Assembly (NCBI GenBank): GCA_937928405.1
Contig: CALFWZ010000219.1
Coordinates: forward strand, 1 to 33,974
Direction of reading: 5' to 3'
Source of the DNA: an uncultured Saprospiraceae bacterium
GTDB lineage: Bacteria; Bacteroidota; Bacteroidia; Chitinophagales; Saprospiraceae
Length of the DNA stretch: 33,974 nt
Positions 9,008 to 17,198 of the stretch are shown here, one piece after another. Position numbers and translations under genes: made by a program. The notes under the pieces are model-generated. The model worked only from the letters and a program-made list of their open reading frames with translations. It made no database searches and was not told the DNA's origin. Every line of letters begins with the position of its first letter. Position 1 is the stretch's first letter.

Positions 9008-9742
9008 ATGACTCACCAAGAAACGAAGCATGCTGTCATCACTGGATACCGAAAATTCATCAACAGACGATATCAATATAGTGTGCTTGTCAAAGAGCCA
9101 GATCTCCCTGGGACTTTTGATCAAGAACGGATTGAACTTTTCAAAAATTACGCCTTAACTTATCTTTACCCAACGGTTGTGCGACGCAAAGAATTAGATG
9201 ATGCCTTTTTACAGCTCGACAATTATATTCGAGACCCTAAAAAACTATTGAGAATGGTTTCCATGTCTAGTCGATTAATTTTTAAATATGGTCGACATTT
9301 ACCAGGTATGTTGAAGGCGGGTCTGAAAGCTTTACAATCTTTTCGAAAAGCGAATCATTTTGAAGAGCAATTGACCAGAGAAGCTATGCGACTTAACATG
9401 CCTGCTCCCTTTAATATGAAGGAAATAAAAACGTTGATCAGTGCTTTATCTCCCAAAGAAATGGATGATTTTATTCATAGTACGGAATCACTTTTTTCCA
9501 TATTGCATGATCGAAAATTGGTTGCTCGTATTATTGCGGTAATTAGTTATCTAGGAGAACAAATGGAAAAAGAACCAGGTGTTTATTCTATCATCGAAAG
9601 AGAAGCCTTGCAACTAGGTCTGGAGCTAATTCAAAAGGGAAATGAATTGTTTGATTTGCTCAGCAAAAATGAACAACAGCAACTTTTTACTTTTATTACG
9701 GCTAGGGAACGACGGTTTTTAGAAAGTTTGCAAAACAAATAG
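9008..9742 (+). CDS. Hypothetical protein, mostly helical, 244 aa
   Basis: I do not recognise a family. The protein is soluble, rich in Lys, Arg, Glu and Leu, with no signal peptide or membrane segment, and looks almost entirely alpha-helical. The N-terminal ~35 residues (V-I-T-G-Y-R-K-F-I-N-R-R-Y-Q-Y-S-V-L-V-K) could form a small beta unit. Codon use and base composition match its neighbours. It starts with ATG and its stop is only 4 bases from the convergent stop of the HAD gene. Confidence 0.65.
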   Translation: MTHQETKHAVITGYRKFINRRYQYSVLVKEPDLPGTFDQERIELFKNYALTYLYPTVVRRKELDDAFLQLDNYIRDPKKLLRMVSMSSRLIFKYGRHLPGMLKAGLKALQSFRKANHFEEQLTREAMRLNMPAPFNMKEIKTLISALSPKEMDDFIHSTESLFSILHDRKLVARIIAVISYLGEQMEKEPGVYSIIEREALQLGLELIQKGNELFDLLSKNEQQQLFTFITARERRFLESLQNK

Positions 9743-9746
9743 ATTT

Positions 9747-10439
9747 TTAAGCGACCTGTAATATTCCGAAAATTTCCTCTAGTTTTTCCATCCGATAGGT
9801 CGGCTTAAATCCCTTAGGCAATTCAATCCCTCTTTTATTAAACCATAAGGTATCTACACCATATTTCATACCGCCCTTGATATCCGAAGATAACCCGTCT
9901 CCAACGATCAATACTTTCGATTTGTCTTGTTGTTTAATTTTTTGAAAAGTATAATCAAAAAAAGCCTTATGAGGTTTGGAAACCCCAATTTCATCTGACA
10001 CGATAATTTCAGAAAAATAATGTGTTAATCCAGTATGTTCAAAATGGGCTCTTTGTACCTGTTTTAATCCATTTGTTATGACTACCAATTCATAATTCAT
10101 GGCTTGTAATCGGTCAAGCATCTCCACCGTTCCATCAACTAAGGTTTTGCTTTTTGACAAACCATCGAGATATTGATCACCAATCTTGATTGGATCAGCA
10201 TCTGATTCCAACCGATGTAAGAAGCGACTAAACCTGGTAAATTGAATTTCCTCTTGTGGTAACTTCCCTTTTTCAAAATCCGCCCAACATTTTTTGTTGA
10301 TATGATGATACAGATTAAAAACCCTTCGATCCATTTCTACACCAAGCGTTTTGCAAACTGCTCGTAAAGCACTCGCCTCCGCGACATCAAAATCAAAAAG
10401 GGTATTGTCGGCATCAAATAATAGGGTAGTGTACATCAT
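9747..10439 (-). CDS. yjjG: HAD-superfamily phosphatase, YjjG-like pyrimidine 5'-nucleotidase
   Basis: A 230-aa soluble haloacid-dehalogenase-family hydrolase with all four motifs: D-A-D-N-T-L (Asp nucleophile at residue 9, general acid/base Asp 11), V-V-I-T-N-G (motif II), the Lys of S-K-P-H-K (motif III) and V-G-D-G-L-S-S-D (motif IV). The helical cap between motifs I and II and the length match the YjjG group, which dephosphorylates non-canonical pyrimidine nucleotides as house-cleaning. It is the last gene of the four-gene minus-strand operon, 1 base from the Nudix gene, which fits a shared nucleotide-sanitation role. A start one codon later (second Met) is equally possible. Exact substrate is inferred. 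Confidence 0.8.
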   Translation of the reverse strand: MMYTTLLFDADNTLFDFDVAEASALRAVCKTLGVEMDRRVFNLYHHINKKCWADFEKGKLPQEEIQFTRFSRFLHRLESDADPIKIGDQYLDGLSKSKTLVDGTVEMLDRLQAMNYELVVITNGLKQVQRAHFEHTGLTHYFSEIIVSDEIGVSKPHKAFFDYTFQKIKQQDKSKVLIVGDGLSSDIKGGMKYGVDTLWFNKRGIELPKGFKPTYRMEKLEEIFGILQVA

Positions 10440-10440
10440 T

Positions 10441-11010
10441 TTATTTTTTTCTATTTGCAGCTTTTTCCATCAACGCTACCTTCATAATACTAACCATCGA
10501 TAAGGCATCTGTAATTCGTCCGTCCATCACCATAGCGACTGCTTCAGAAAACGGCACCCGAATGACCTTTAGATCTTCTGTTTCTTCTGGTTCGGCTTCT
10601 CCAAAGCTAAGATCCCGGGCGATATAGGCAACCCCATATTCGTCTGTGACAGAATTAGACGTGTGTAACTCTAAAATTTGGGTCCAAGACTTTGCGGTAA
10701 TTCCTGTTTCTTCCAATAATTCTCTTTTGGCAGAGTCTAAAGGGTCGACGCCAATGGGACCACCTCCTTCTGGAATTTCCCAATGATAGTCGTTTAAGGT
10801 ATATCGGTACTGACCAACCAACCAGGTATGATTTTCTTCATCGAGCGGTATGATGCCAATGGCCGTATTTTTAAAATGTACCTTACCATAAATCCCATTC
10901 GTATTGGATGGCGTCAAAACTTCCTCGTGGGTTACGGTTATCCAAGGATTGTCATAGACTTCTTTTACCTTGAGGGTAGTCCATGGATTTTTTGCTGAAT
11001 TGTTTTTCAT
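10441..11010 (-). CDS. Nudix hydrolase, ADP-ribose pyrophosphatase-like
   Basis: A 189-aa protein with a Nudix box at about residues 80-103: G-G-G-P-I-G-V-D-P-L-D-S-A-K followed by R-E-L-L-E-E-T-G-I. The R-E-x-x-E-E metal-binding core is intact, but the first Glu of the consensus (G-x5-E-x7-R-E) is Val here. The preceding W-E-I-P-E-G and the overall length resemble ADP-ribose/ADP-sugar pyrophosphatases, which cleave nucleoside diphosphate sugars to NMP plus sugar phosphate. It is the third gene of the operon, 10 bases after the rhomboid stop and 1 base before the HAD phosphatase. Substrate is inference. Confidence 0.8.
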   Translation of the reverse strand: MKNNSAKNPWTTLKVKEVYDNPWITVTHEEVLTPSNTNGIYGKVHFKNTAIGIIPLDEENHTWLVGQYRYTLNDYHWEIPEGGGPIGVDPLDSAKRELLEETGITAKSWTQILELHTSNSVTDEYGVAYIARDLSFGEAEPEETEDLKVIRVPFSEAVAMVMDGRITDALSMVSIMKVALMEKAANRKK

Positions 11011-11020
11011 TTCTTTCTTT

Positions 11021-11644
11021 TTAGAAAGGAGCGGTATTTACTAATGCGGATAAGAAATGTTCAAATATTTCTGGTTTTAGCATAATGGTAAAAAGAAATC
11101 CAAAAACCGCACCTCCAAAGTGAGCTACATGATCAATACGATCAGTTCCATTTTTTGCTGCCCAACTAGAATACACTAAATATAATATACCTGCAATAAT
11201 GGCTGGACAAGGAATAACGAAAAATAAATATAGCATCTCCCATGGATAAAATAAAATAAAAACAAATACCAATCCTGACACGCCACCAGATGCTCCTACA
11301 CTGGAAAAATGTGGATTGTCCTTATGCATTAAATAAGTAGGAATATTCGCAAAAATAATGGTCAACAAGTAAAGAAGCAGAAAGAAAATTCTTCCTTTTA
11401 TTTCACCAAAAATGTCCAAAAATCGATATTCCGTAAATTCACCAAACATAAAAAGAACAAACATATTTATCAGTAAATGCCCCATACTTCCATGTAAAAA
11501 ACCGGAGGTCAGCCAACGATAATATTGCTTTGATCTTTTTTCCTGATAAGGTGAATGTAATAGATTGGCGAATCTGCCACGATCTTGAAAACAATTATAA
11601 GAAATCAAACTGGTTAGAATGACGATGATTAATGTTAAACTCAT
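11021..11644 (-). CDS. Rhomboid-family intramembrane serine protease
   Basis: A 207-aa membrane protein with about six transmembrane helices. The catalytic dyad is visible: Ser119 in G-A-S-G-G-V-S-G and His175 in D-H-V-A-H-F-G-G. The H-G-S-M-G-H-L-L-I-N-M segment in helix 2 supplies the conserved His/Asn of the oxyanion region. It cleaves transmembrane substrates within the inner membrane; the substrate is unknown. It lies 3 bases after the rlmH stop, in the rlmH-rhomboid-Nudix-HAD operon, so it is probably transcribed from the rlmH promoter. Length is typical for a minimal bacterial rhomboid. Confidence 0.88.
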   Translation of the reverse strand: MSLTLIIVILTSLISYNCFQDRGRFANLLHSPYQEKRSKQYYRWLTSGFLHGSMGHLLINMFVLFMFGEFTEYRFLDIFGEIKGRIFFLLLYLLTIIFANIPTYLMHKDNPHFSSVGASGGVSGLVFVFILFYPWEMLYLFFVIPCPAIIAGILYLVYSSWAAKNGTDRIDHVAHFGGAVFGFLFTIMLKPEIFEHFLSALVNTAPF

Positions 11645-11647
11645 GAT

Positions 11648-12121
11648 TTAAGAATTATGGTACGGTTCGTTATGTAGGATGGTCATTGCTCGATAGATTT
11701 GTTCTGTCAATAGTAGACGAATCATTTGATGGGAAAAAGTCATAGCCGACAATGCTAATTTTTCATTGGCACGTTGGTATACAGATTCATCAAATCCGTA
11801 GGCCCCCCCAACTTGAAATACAATTTTGCTAGTTCCTCGGTTCATTTTTTGTTGAAACCAGTTGGCAAAATTCTGTGAATTATAATGCTTTCCCTTTTCA
11901 TCCAGCACGACTAAATGATCTGCTGGTTGGATACGGTTTAAGATCAATCTAGCTTCCTTTTTTTTAATTTCAGAAATTGCGAGATTTTTAGCATTTTTGA
12001 GGTCTGGTATAATGCTCGTAGTTTGTTTGAGATAATGGCTAAGCCGCTTCTCGTATAGCTGGATTCCAGTTTTCAAATAATCGGCTTTTGTTTTACCAAT
12101 ATAACAACAATCAATCTTCAC
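11648..12121 (-). CDS. rlmH: 23S rRNA (pseudouridine-1915-N3)-methyltransferase RlmH
   Basis: A SPOUT-fold methyltransferase that methylates pseudouridine 1915 of 23S rRNA on 70S ribosomes using S-adenosylmethionine. Visible signatures are V-G-G-A-Y-G-F in the SAM-binding knot, L-S-A-M-T-F-S-H-Q-M-I-R-L-L-L, E-Q-I-Y-R-A and the C-terminal P-Y-H-N. No ATG is available before the upstream in-frame stop. I chose the GTG at 12121 (157 aa) because it puts the I-G-K-T segment at the family's usual distance from the N-terminus; a TTG at 12127 would add two residues. It is the first gene of a tight four-gene operon and diverges from the SixA-like gene. Confidence 0.92.
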   Translation of the reverse strand: MKIDCCYIGKTKADYLKTGIQLYEKRLSHYLKQTTSIIPDLKNAKNLAISEIKKKEARLILNRIQPADHLVVLDEKGKHYNSQNFANWFQQKMNRGTSKIVFQVGGAYGFDESVYQRANEKLALSAMTFSHQMIRLLLTEQIYRAMTILHNEPYHNS

Positions 12122-12220
12122 GTTCAATGTTTTAAATTAGGAAGTTAGAAGAACAATAATACGAAATTGTCTTCTATTTGATGGCCTCTCGGTAGACGGA
12201 AGCCTTTTAAATACCAATTT

Positions 12221-12718
12221 ATGAAAAAACTATTTTTAATTCGTCATGGGAAATCCAGCTGGGCAAATCCCGATTTGCAAGATTTTGATCGCCCACTCAA
12301 TAAGCGAGGAAGTCGAGACGTTCCTTTTATGGCTAAAATGTTGGTCGGTAAGGGCGTTAAACCAGACCAAATTGTTACTAGTCCTGCCAATCGTGCTATT
12401 ACCACTGCCAAACAATTTGCAGTCGAACAAGGCATCCGTCACGAAGATTTGGTGATTAAACATGAAATTTACGAAGCGTATCCTGAAAGTCTCTTAGCCT
12501 TAATTCGCCAGTTCTCTGATGAGGTCCATACGGTTTTTATGTTTGGTCATAATCCAGGATTTACCTACCTCGCAAATATGTTTGATGGCGATTATATCGT
12601 TAATATACCAACCTGTGGTATTGTTGAAATAAATTCAGATATCAAAAAATGGCAGGAATTAAGCAGTGAAAACGGGAAAATTGCCAATTTTTACTTCCCA
12701 AAACAATATTTCTCTTGA
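12221..12718 (+). CDS. SixA-like histidine phosphatase
   Basis: A 165-aa histidine-phosphatase-superfamily protein. The catalytic R-H-G-K-S-S-W motif is at residues 8-14 and the second catalytic His is in F-G-H-N-P-G-F-T. The short length, lack of a signal peptide and T-S-P-A-N-R-A motif match the SixA group, which removes phosphate from phosphohistidine in proteins such as HPt domains. It overlaps the DUF4296 gene by 4 bases (TTGA), so the two are co-transcribed. A two-component pair lies about 650 bp downstream, but there is no direct evidence that this enzyme acts on it. Confidence 0.85.
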   Translation: MKKLFLIRHGKSSWANPDLQDFDRPLNKRGSRDVPFMAKMLVGKGVKPDQIVTSPANRAITTAKQFAVEQGIRHEDLVIKHEIYEAYPESLLALIRQFSDEVHTVFMFGHNPGFTYLANMFDGDYIVNIPTCGIVEINSDIKKWQELSSENGKIANFYFPKQYFS

Positions 12719-13035
12719 AGCAATTTATATTTATTCTCTTCTTTTCTTTTATCTTCTTTTCCTGTGGCGAAAAAGAAACCACTTTTACGATGCCTGAAGA
12801 GGACCTAATTAAGCTGTTATATGATATACAAGTGGCGGAAGCTGCTATTCAGACGGTCCATAGTAAGCAAAAAGATAGTGTAATAGCCATCTATTATGAA
12901 CAAATTTATGAACTACACGGTGTTGATCAGGATATTTTATTGCAAAACATCGAGACACTTAAAAAGAGTCCATCTAAGAGTCATTTAATCTATAAAAAAG
13001 TGATGGAATATCACAAAAGCCACGATAGAAAATAA
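12715..13035 (+). CDS. DUF4296 lipoprotein
   Basis: A 106-aa protein with a lipoprotein signal (hydrophobic F/I-rich core, then F-F-S-C-G-E with Cys17 as the lipidation site). The mature part E-E-D-L-I-K-L-L-Y-D-I-Q-V-A-E-A and the C-terminal I-Y-K-K-V-M-E-Y match DUF4296, a Bacteroidota family of unknown function with alternating helices. The start is TTG at 12715, overlapping the upstream TGA; no ATG gives a complete lipoprotein signal. It should sit in the periplasm attached to a membrane. Confidence 0.8.
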   Translation: MKQFIFILFFSFIFFSCGEKETTFTMPEEDLIKLLYDIQVAEAAIQTVHSKQKDSVIAIYYEQIYELHGVDQDILLQNIETLKKSPSKSHLIYKKVMEYHKSHDRK

Positions 13036-13039
13036 AAAA

Positions 13040-13068
13040 GTGAAATCTTCCAGGGCGGAAGATTTCAC
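13040..13068. terminator. Perfect 12-bp hairpin after the DUF4296 gene
   Basis: GTGAAATCTTCC (13040-13051) pairs perfectly with 13057-13068 across a 5-base loop, 4 bases after the stop codon. On the plus strand no T-run follows, while an A-rich stretch precedes it, so the canonical hairpin-plus-T-tract reads in the minus direction. Its position still makes it the likely 3' end of the sixA-like/DUF4296 transcript. The remainder of the gap up to the response regulator (13069-13365) is AT-rich and contains only the promoter box noted below. Confidence 0.65.
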
Positions 13069-13310
13069 TAAGACTTATGAGAGAATAATTAAAAGGCTAC
13101 GACAAATGTAATCAGTTTTTTACAGTTTATCACCGAAAATCTACATTTTTAACACTTTTTCTTACAAAAACACGATTTTATGTATTCTTTTTTACCAACC
13201 TAAATTTTTCAAAGAAAATTAAAATGTAATTTCTATTTTGTTTGATCATTTTTTCTATCAAATTTAATATTAACTTAATGCGGACTTAATGATTGACTCG
13301 GTCAAATTCG

Positions 13311-13318
13311 TAACTTTG
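13311..13318 (+). promoter_or_regulatory. Candidate -7 box for the two-component operon
   Basis: TAACTTTG matches the Bacteroidota TAnnTTTG consensus exactly, 47 bases before the response-regulator ATG. A TTG at 13293-13295 lies 15 bases upstream, slightly shorter than the usual -33 spacing. Confidence 0.6.
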
Positions 13319-13365
13319 CAGATATTGTGCATATTTCACAATCTTTTATTCTAAACCACTAATTG

Positions 13366-14052
13366 ATGGAAAACCAACATAAGATTCTAGTAGCGGATGA
13401 TGATGATGATATTTTGGAATTTATTCGATACAACCTCGAAAAAGAAAACTATCTAGTAGTGACCGCCTCTGATGGAAAAGAAGCTATTGAAATTGCGGAT
13501 AAGGAGGAACCGGATTTGATTATTCTTGATATAATGATGCCCGAAATCGATGGTGTCGAGGTTTGTCGCCATCTTCGCAGTCAGCCTAAATTCAGCAATA
13601 CGATCATTACCTTTCTAACGGCTCGTAGTGAGGATTTCACCCAAATTGCGGCGTTAGATGTGGGAGGAGATGATTTTATAAAAAAGCCTATCCGTCCAGG
13701 TGTATTGGTTAGTCGAATTAAGGCATTATTGAGGAGGTCAAGTCGGTTGGTTGATGAACAATCTGGAAATATTATTCAAGCCGGTGATTTAATAGTCGAT
13801 CGTGAGAAAATTCTTGTCCATAAAAATGGTCAAAAAATTGATCTAGCCAAAAAAGAGTTTGAATTAATATCTTTATTACTAACCAAAGCCGGAAAAGTCT
13901 ACACTCGTGAAGAAATCTTTAAAAAAATATGGGGCTCAGATGTAATCGTTGGTAACCGAACGATTGATGTTCATATCCGAAAGCTTAGAGAAAAATTAGG
14001 AGATGAGTGTATAAAAACAGTTAAAGGGGTCGGATACAAAATAGAAATCTAA
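13366..14052 (+). CDS. OmpR/PhoB-family response regulator
   Basis: A 228-aa DNA-binding response regulator. The receiver domain (~5-120) has the acidic pair Asp12/Asp13, phosphoacceptor Asp55 in L-I-I-L-D-I-M-M-P, Thr85 in F-L-T-A-R and Lys107 in F-I-K-K-P. A winged-helix effector domain follows (~135-228) with K-K-E-F-E-L-I, the R-T-I-D-V-H-I-R-K-L-R recognition region and G-V-G-Y-K. ATG 13366 is preferred to the adjacent TTG at 13363. It lies 21 bases upstream of the histidine kinase, so the two form a cognate pair. The PhoB-like output suggests phosphate or envelope control, but the regulon is not visible here. Confidence 0.92.
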   Translation: MENQHKILVADDDDDILEFIRYNLEKENYLVVTASDGKEAIEIADKEEPDLIILDIMMPEIDGVEVCRHLRSQPKFSNTIITFLTARSEDFTQIAALDVGGDDFIKKPIRPGVLVSRIKALLRRSSRLVDEQSGNIIQAGDLIVDREKILVHKNGQKIDLAKKEFELISLLLTKAGKVYTREEIFKKIWGSDVIVGNRTIDVHIRKLREKLGDECIKTVKGVGYKIEI

Positions 14053-14073
14053 TTATCAACCGATTTTCCGTTC

Positions 14074-15123
14074 ATGAAAAAATATATCACTCCAAAACAG
14101 TTGGCGTTTATTTCGGCTGCTGCTATCGCTGCCATTGTTCTATTTGTTCATTTACTTTTTGCCGGGTTTTCCAATTTTTCTATTCGTACTTCTTATGCCG
14201 TTGGTATTGCCGTATGTATTTTTATTCCTACCTATATTATTGTTTTCTATCTTTTAAAACAGTATATTTATCAAAAAATAAAACTAATTTACAAAAGTAT
14301 CCATAAAGAAAAAACCAATACTTCTTCAAAAATGGAAAGTATGGATTTTAGTAAGGATATTATCGAAGAAACAGAAAAAGAGGTGAACGAATGGGCATCA
14401 CAACAACAAAAAGAAATTGATAACCTTAAATCATTAGAGGAATATCGAAGAAACTTCTTGGGAGATATTTCGCATGAGTTAAAAACACCGCTTTTCAATA
14501 TTCAAGGGTACATTCACACGTTATTGGATGGTGCTTTATATGATGAAAATATCAATAGAGAATATCTGAAACGAGCAGCAACTAATACGGAACGACTCCA
14601 TCTCATCGTAGAAGACCTAGAAGTCATTTCTCGGCTTGAATCTGGTGAAAATCCACTTGAAATAGAAACTTTTGATCTTCTGAAACTAACAGATGAAGTC
14701 ATTGAGGAGATGGAAATGGTAGCTGAAAAGAAAAAGATTTCAATTGACTATCGAGAACGAAATCCGAAGCCCTATCAGGTAAGTGCAGATCGGGAAAGTA
14801 TTCGTCAAATTTTTACTAATCTGATTGTAAATTCTATCAAGTATGGTAAAAAATCGGGTTCTACTAGTATTGCTTTTTTTGATATGGATGAATACATTTT
14901 GGTAGAAATAGCAGATGACGGTATTGGGATTGAAAAGAAATATTTACCGCATATTTTTGATCGTTTTTATCGAGTAGAAAAAAGCCGTAATCGGTCCAAA
15001 GGTGGATCAGGACTCGGTTTATCCATTGTTAAACATATTGTGGAGGCACATGGAAATACCATCAACGTAAGATCTGATTTTGGAATGGGAACGACCTTTG
15101 GATTCACCATAAAAAAGCCTTAA
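14074..15123 (+). CDS. Sensor histidine kinase, PhoR-like
   Basis: A 349-aa kinase with two transmembrane helices (about 13-31 and 40-62) separated by only a few residues, so it has almost no periplasmic sensor. A charged coiled-coil linker leads to the HisKA domain, whose phosphorylated His134 is in D-I-S-H-E-L-K-T-P. The ATPase domain has N-box Asn249/Asn253, D-D-G-I-G-I (G1), F-D-R-F-Y-R (F box) and G-G-S-G-L-G-L-S (G2). No HAMP or PAS domain is recognisable. It phosphorylates the upstream response regulator. The minimal loop implies sensing within the membrane or through a partner. Confidence 0.92.
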   Translation: MKKYITPKQLAFISAAAIAAIVLFVHLLFAGFSNFSIRTSYAVGIAVCIFIPTYIIVFYLLKQYIYQKIKLIYKSIHKEKTNTSSKMESMDFSKDIIEETEKEVNEWASQQQKEIDNLKSLEEYRRNFLGDISHELKTPLFNIQGYIHTLLDGALYDENINREYLKRAATNTERLHLIVEDLEVISRLESGENPLEIETFDLLKLTDEVIEEMEMVAEKKKISIDYRERNPKPYQVSADRESIRQIFTNLIVNSIKYGKKSGSTSIAFFDMDEYILVEIADDGIGIEKKYLPHIFDRFYRVEKSRNRSKGGSGLGLSIVKHIVEAHGNTINVRSDFGMGTTFGFTIKKP

Positions 15124-15242
15124 AAATTTTAATTGATAAGAATTGGGTAGTTTTACCTTTTTAGTAACTTCTTAGTCAGGGCATTGAATATTAAACAACT
15201 TTCTTTTTATTAGAAATACCCGAACTATTCTAGACAACAACA

Positions 15243-16001
15243 ATGACAGATAATCTATCACTCGAAAAGAAAAAAAAATCTAATATATTTCTTGATCCTT
15301 TTGGGAATATTTTATTCTTTAAGCGAGCCTTAACAGGTTGGTTAGGAATTGCTACCTATCGACATCTAAACATCATCAATAAGACGGAGGTAATTGGGGC
15401 TGATTTTCTAATGGATCTACCGGATAAAAATGTACTTTTTGTAGCTAATCATCAAACTTATTACGTAGATGTAATCGCCTTATATCATGTATTTGGAAGT
15501 GTTAAGTGGAAGTTTAAGAATATTAATAATCCACTTTATTTATTACTTCCAAGAGTAAAGGCTTATTATATCGCAGCAGAAGAAACGATGAAAGAGAGTG
15601 GTTGGCTCGCTCGCTTGTTTTCTTACGCTGGTGCTGTCACCGTAAAACGATCTTGGCGAAGTAAGGGGAAAGATGTGATCCGTGGCTCGGATGTGAAAGC
15701 ACCGGCTAAAATAAAAACAGCCTTGGAATATGGCTGGGTCGTAAATTTCCCCCAAGGAACGACCAAATCTGGAGCACCCGTGCGCAAAGGCTCGGCTAGT
15801 TTGATTAAAAAATATCGACCGATTGTGGTTCCAGTAAAACTTACTGGCTTTGATGAAGCCTTCGACAAAAAAGGAGTTAAGGTAAAAAATCGAGGCACTC
15901 AGCTGACGGTCCAATTTGGTGAACCTATCCAATTTGGTACGGACACGGATGTATCAGAAATTCAATCTTACCTTGAAAAGGTGATTATCGGAAAATTCTA
16001 A
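15243..16001 (+). CDS. 1-acyl-glycerol-3-phosphate acyltransferase-like protein
   Basis: A 252-aa PlsC-type acyltransferase. Motif I is N-H-Q-T-Y-Y-V-D at residues 69-76, with His70 as catalytic base and Asp76. Motif III is F-P-Q-G-T-T at about 169-174, where Gln replaces the Glu of the usual E-G-T, and motif IV is V-V-P-V. The expected role is acyl transfer to a lysophospholipid or similar acceptor at the inner membrane. It lacks the extra C-terminal membrane segments of the other acyltransferase at 4538. Its stop is 7 bases from the convergent tsaD stop. Confidence 0.8.
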   Translation: MTDNLSLEKKKKSNIFLDPFGNILFFKRALTGWLGIATYRHLNIINKTEVIGADFLMDLPDKNVLFVANHQTYYVDVIALYHVFGSVKWKFKNINNPLYLLLPRVKAYYIAAEETMKESGWLARLFSYAGAVTVKRSWRSKGKDVIRGSDVKAPAKIKTALEYGWVVNFPQGTTKSGAPVRKGSASLIKKYRPIVVPVKLTGFDEAFDKKGVKVKNRGTQLTVQFGEPIQFGTDTDVSEIQSYLEKVIIGKF

Positions 16002-16008
16002 AACAACC

Positions 16009-17007
16009 CTATTTCAGTCTAGGTGTTGCTATGACCTCTTGTCCAACAAAATCCGCTTTTAAATATTTAAAATATCCGGCGACAGCAATCATTCCAGCGT
16101 TATCCGTGCAATACTGAAATGCTGGTATATACGTTTCCCAACCAAGTTTTGAGCCCTTCTCTGCAAAAGATTTTCTCAATCCAGAATTTGCGGAAACTCC
16201 GCCAGCAATGGCTACTGCCTTAATTCCAGTCTCTAAAGCAGCCAGCTCTAATTTATTTAATAAAATACTGACGATTCTATCTTGCACAGATCGGCATATA
16301 TGATTAATGTTTTCTTTTACAAAGTCAGGATTTTCCTGCAATTGTTTTTTAAGAAAATACAAGATAGAAGTCTTGAGACCACTGAAACTAAAATCTAAAC
16401 CATCTATTTTAGGTTCAGTAAATTGATATTTAGGTTCTCCAGATTGAGCTAGTTTATCGACCAGCGGTCCGGCAGGGTAGTCTAATCCTAAAAGTTTCCC
16501 CGTTTTATCAAAGGCTTCTCCTGCCGCATCGTCTATCGTTGAACCTAAAACCACCAAGTTATAAGGATCATTAACTTGAACAATCTGTGTATGTCCACCC
16601 GAAACAGTCAAACAAAGAAAAGGAAAAGAAGGCTTTGGATCTTCTGCAAAATGGGCTAAGACATGTGCTCTCAAATGGTGAACCTCAATCATCGGAATTC
16701 CAAGGCTTAAGGCCATTCCTTTTGCAAAACAGACACCAACATGCAAAGAGCCAATCAGTCCGGGCCCCCGAGTAAAAGCAATAGCTGATAAATCAGTTCG
16801 ATGAACCTTAGCTTGCTTTAATGCCTGAGCTACGGTAGGGACTATATTCTTTTGGTGTGCTCTTGAAGCTACTTCGGGGACAACACCACCATAATCTTGA
16901 TGTACCTTTTGCCCAGCCGTAACATTGCTAAGTACGACACCGTCTTTTAAAACCGCAGCGGAAGTATCGTCGCAAGAAGATTCTATCGCAAGAATAATGA
17001 CACTCAT
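16009..17007 (-). CDS. tsaD: tRNA N6-adenosine threonylcarbamoyltransferase TsaD
   Basis: A 332-aa ASKHA-fold enzyme that, with TsaB and TsaE, transfers the threonylcarbamoyl group to adenosine 37 of ANN-decoding tRNAs. Signatures are A-I-E-S-S-C-D-D-T-S near the N-terminus, V-P-E-V-A-S-R-A-H, metal ligands His111 and His115 in H-H-L-R-A-H, V-S-G-G-H-T, the D-D-A-x-G-E-A-F-D-K segment, A-G-G-V-S-A-N and the third ligand Asp in C-T-D-N-A. All key residues are present and length is normal. It stands alone on the minus strand, diverging from the bactofilin gene. Confidence 0.95.
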   Translation of the reverse strand: MSVIILAIESSCDDTSAAVLKDGVVLSNVTAGQKVHQDYGGVVPEVASRAHQKNIVPTVAQALKQAKVHRTDLSAIAFTRGPGLIGSLHVGVCFAKGMALSLGIPMIEVHHLRAHVLAHFAEDPKPSFPFLCLTVSGGHTQIVQVNDPYNLVVLGSTIDDAAGEAFDKTGKLLGLDYPAGPLVDKLAQSGEPKYQFTEPKIDGLDFSFSGLKTSILYFLKKQLQENPDFVKENINHICRSVQDRIVSILLNKLELAALETGIKAVAIAGGVSANSGLRKSFAEKGSKLGWETYIPAFQYCTDNAGMIAVAGYFKYLKADFVGQEVIATPRLK

Positions 17008-17163
17008 GTAAAATGATTTTTTTTATTTTAAAAATGGCCGTAGATATCAATTGATTGTTGTACCTTTACAAAGAACCTTAAAACGTTCACAAAAAACAAA
17101 AACACGCGCTAATTTATCCTTTTCATCAATATTTGATAGATAAATTGGCCAACACTTTGAGAA

Positions 17164-17198
17164 AATACCATTACGCGACCCGTTCGTGTAATGGTATT
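17164..17198. repeat. Long hairpin upstream of the bactofilin gene
   Basis: AATACCATTAC (17164-17174) pairs perfectly with GTAATGGTATT (17188-17198). Pairing continues inward through GCGA/TCGT (one G-U pair) to a 5-base loop, giving a 15-bp stem. It lies 49 bases before the bactofilin ATG in the divergent gap with tsaD. No T-run follows on either strand, so a simple terminator is unlikely; an operator or 5'-UTR structure is more probable. An in-frame upstream ATG at 17191 sits inside the stem, which argues against its use as the bactofilin start. Confidence 0.7.

Noticed and set aside
13363..13365. TTG immediately before the response-regulator ATG as the start codon
   Set aside because: The adjacent ATG at 13366 gives the normal N-terminus for the family.
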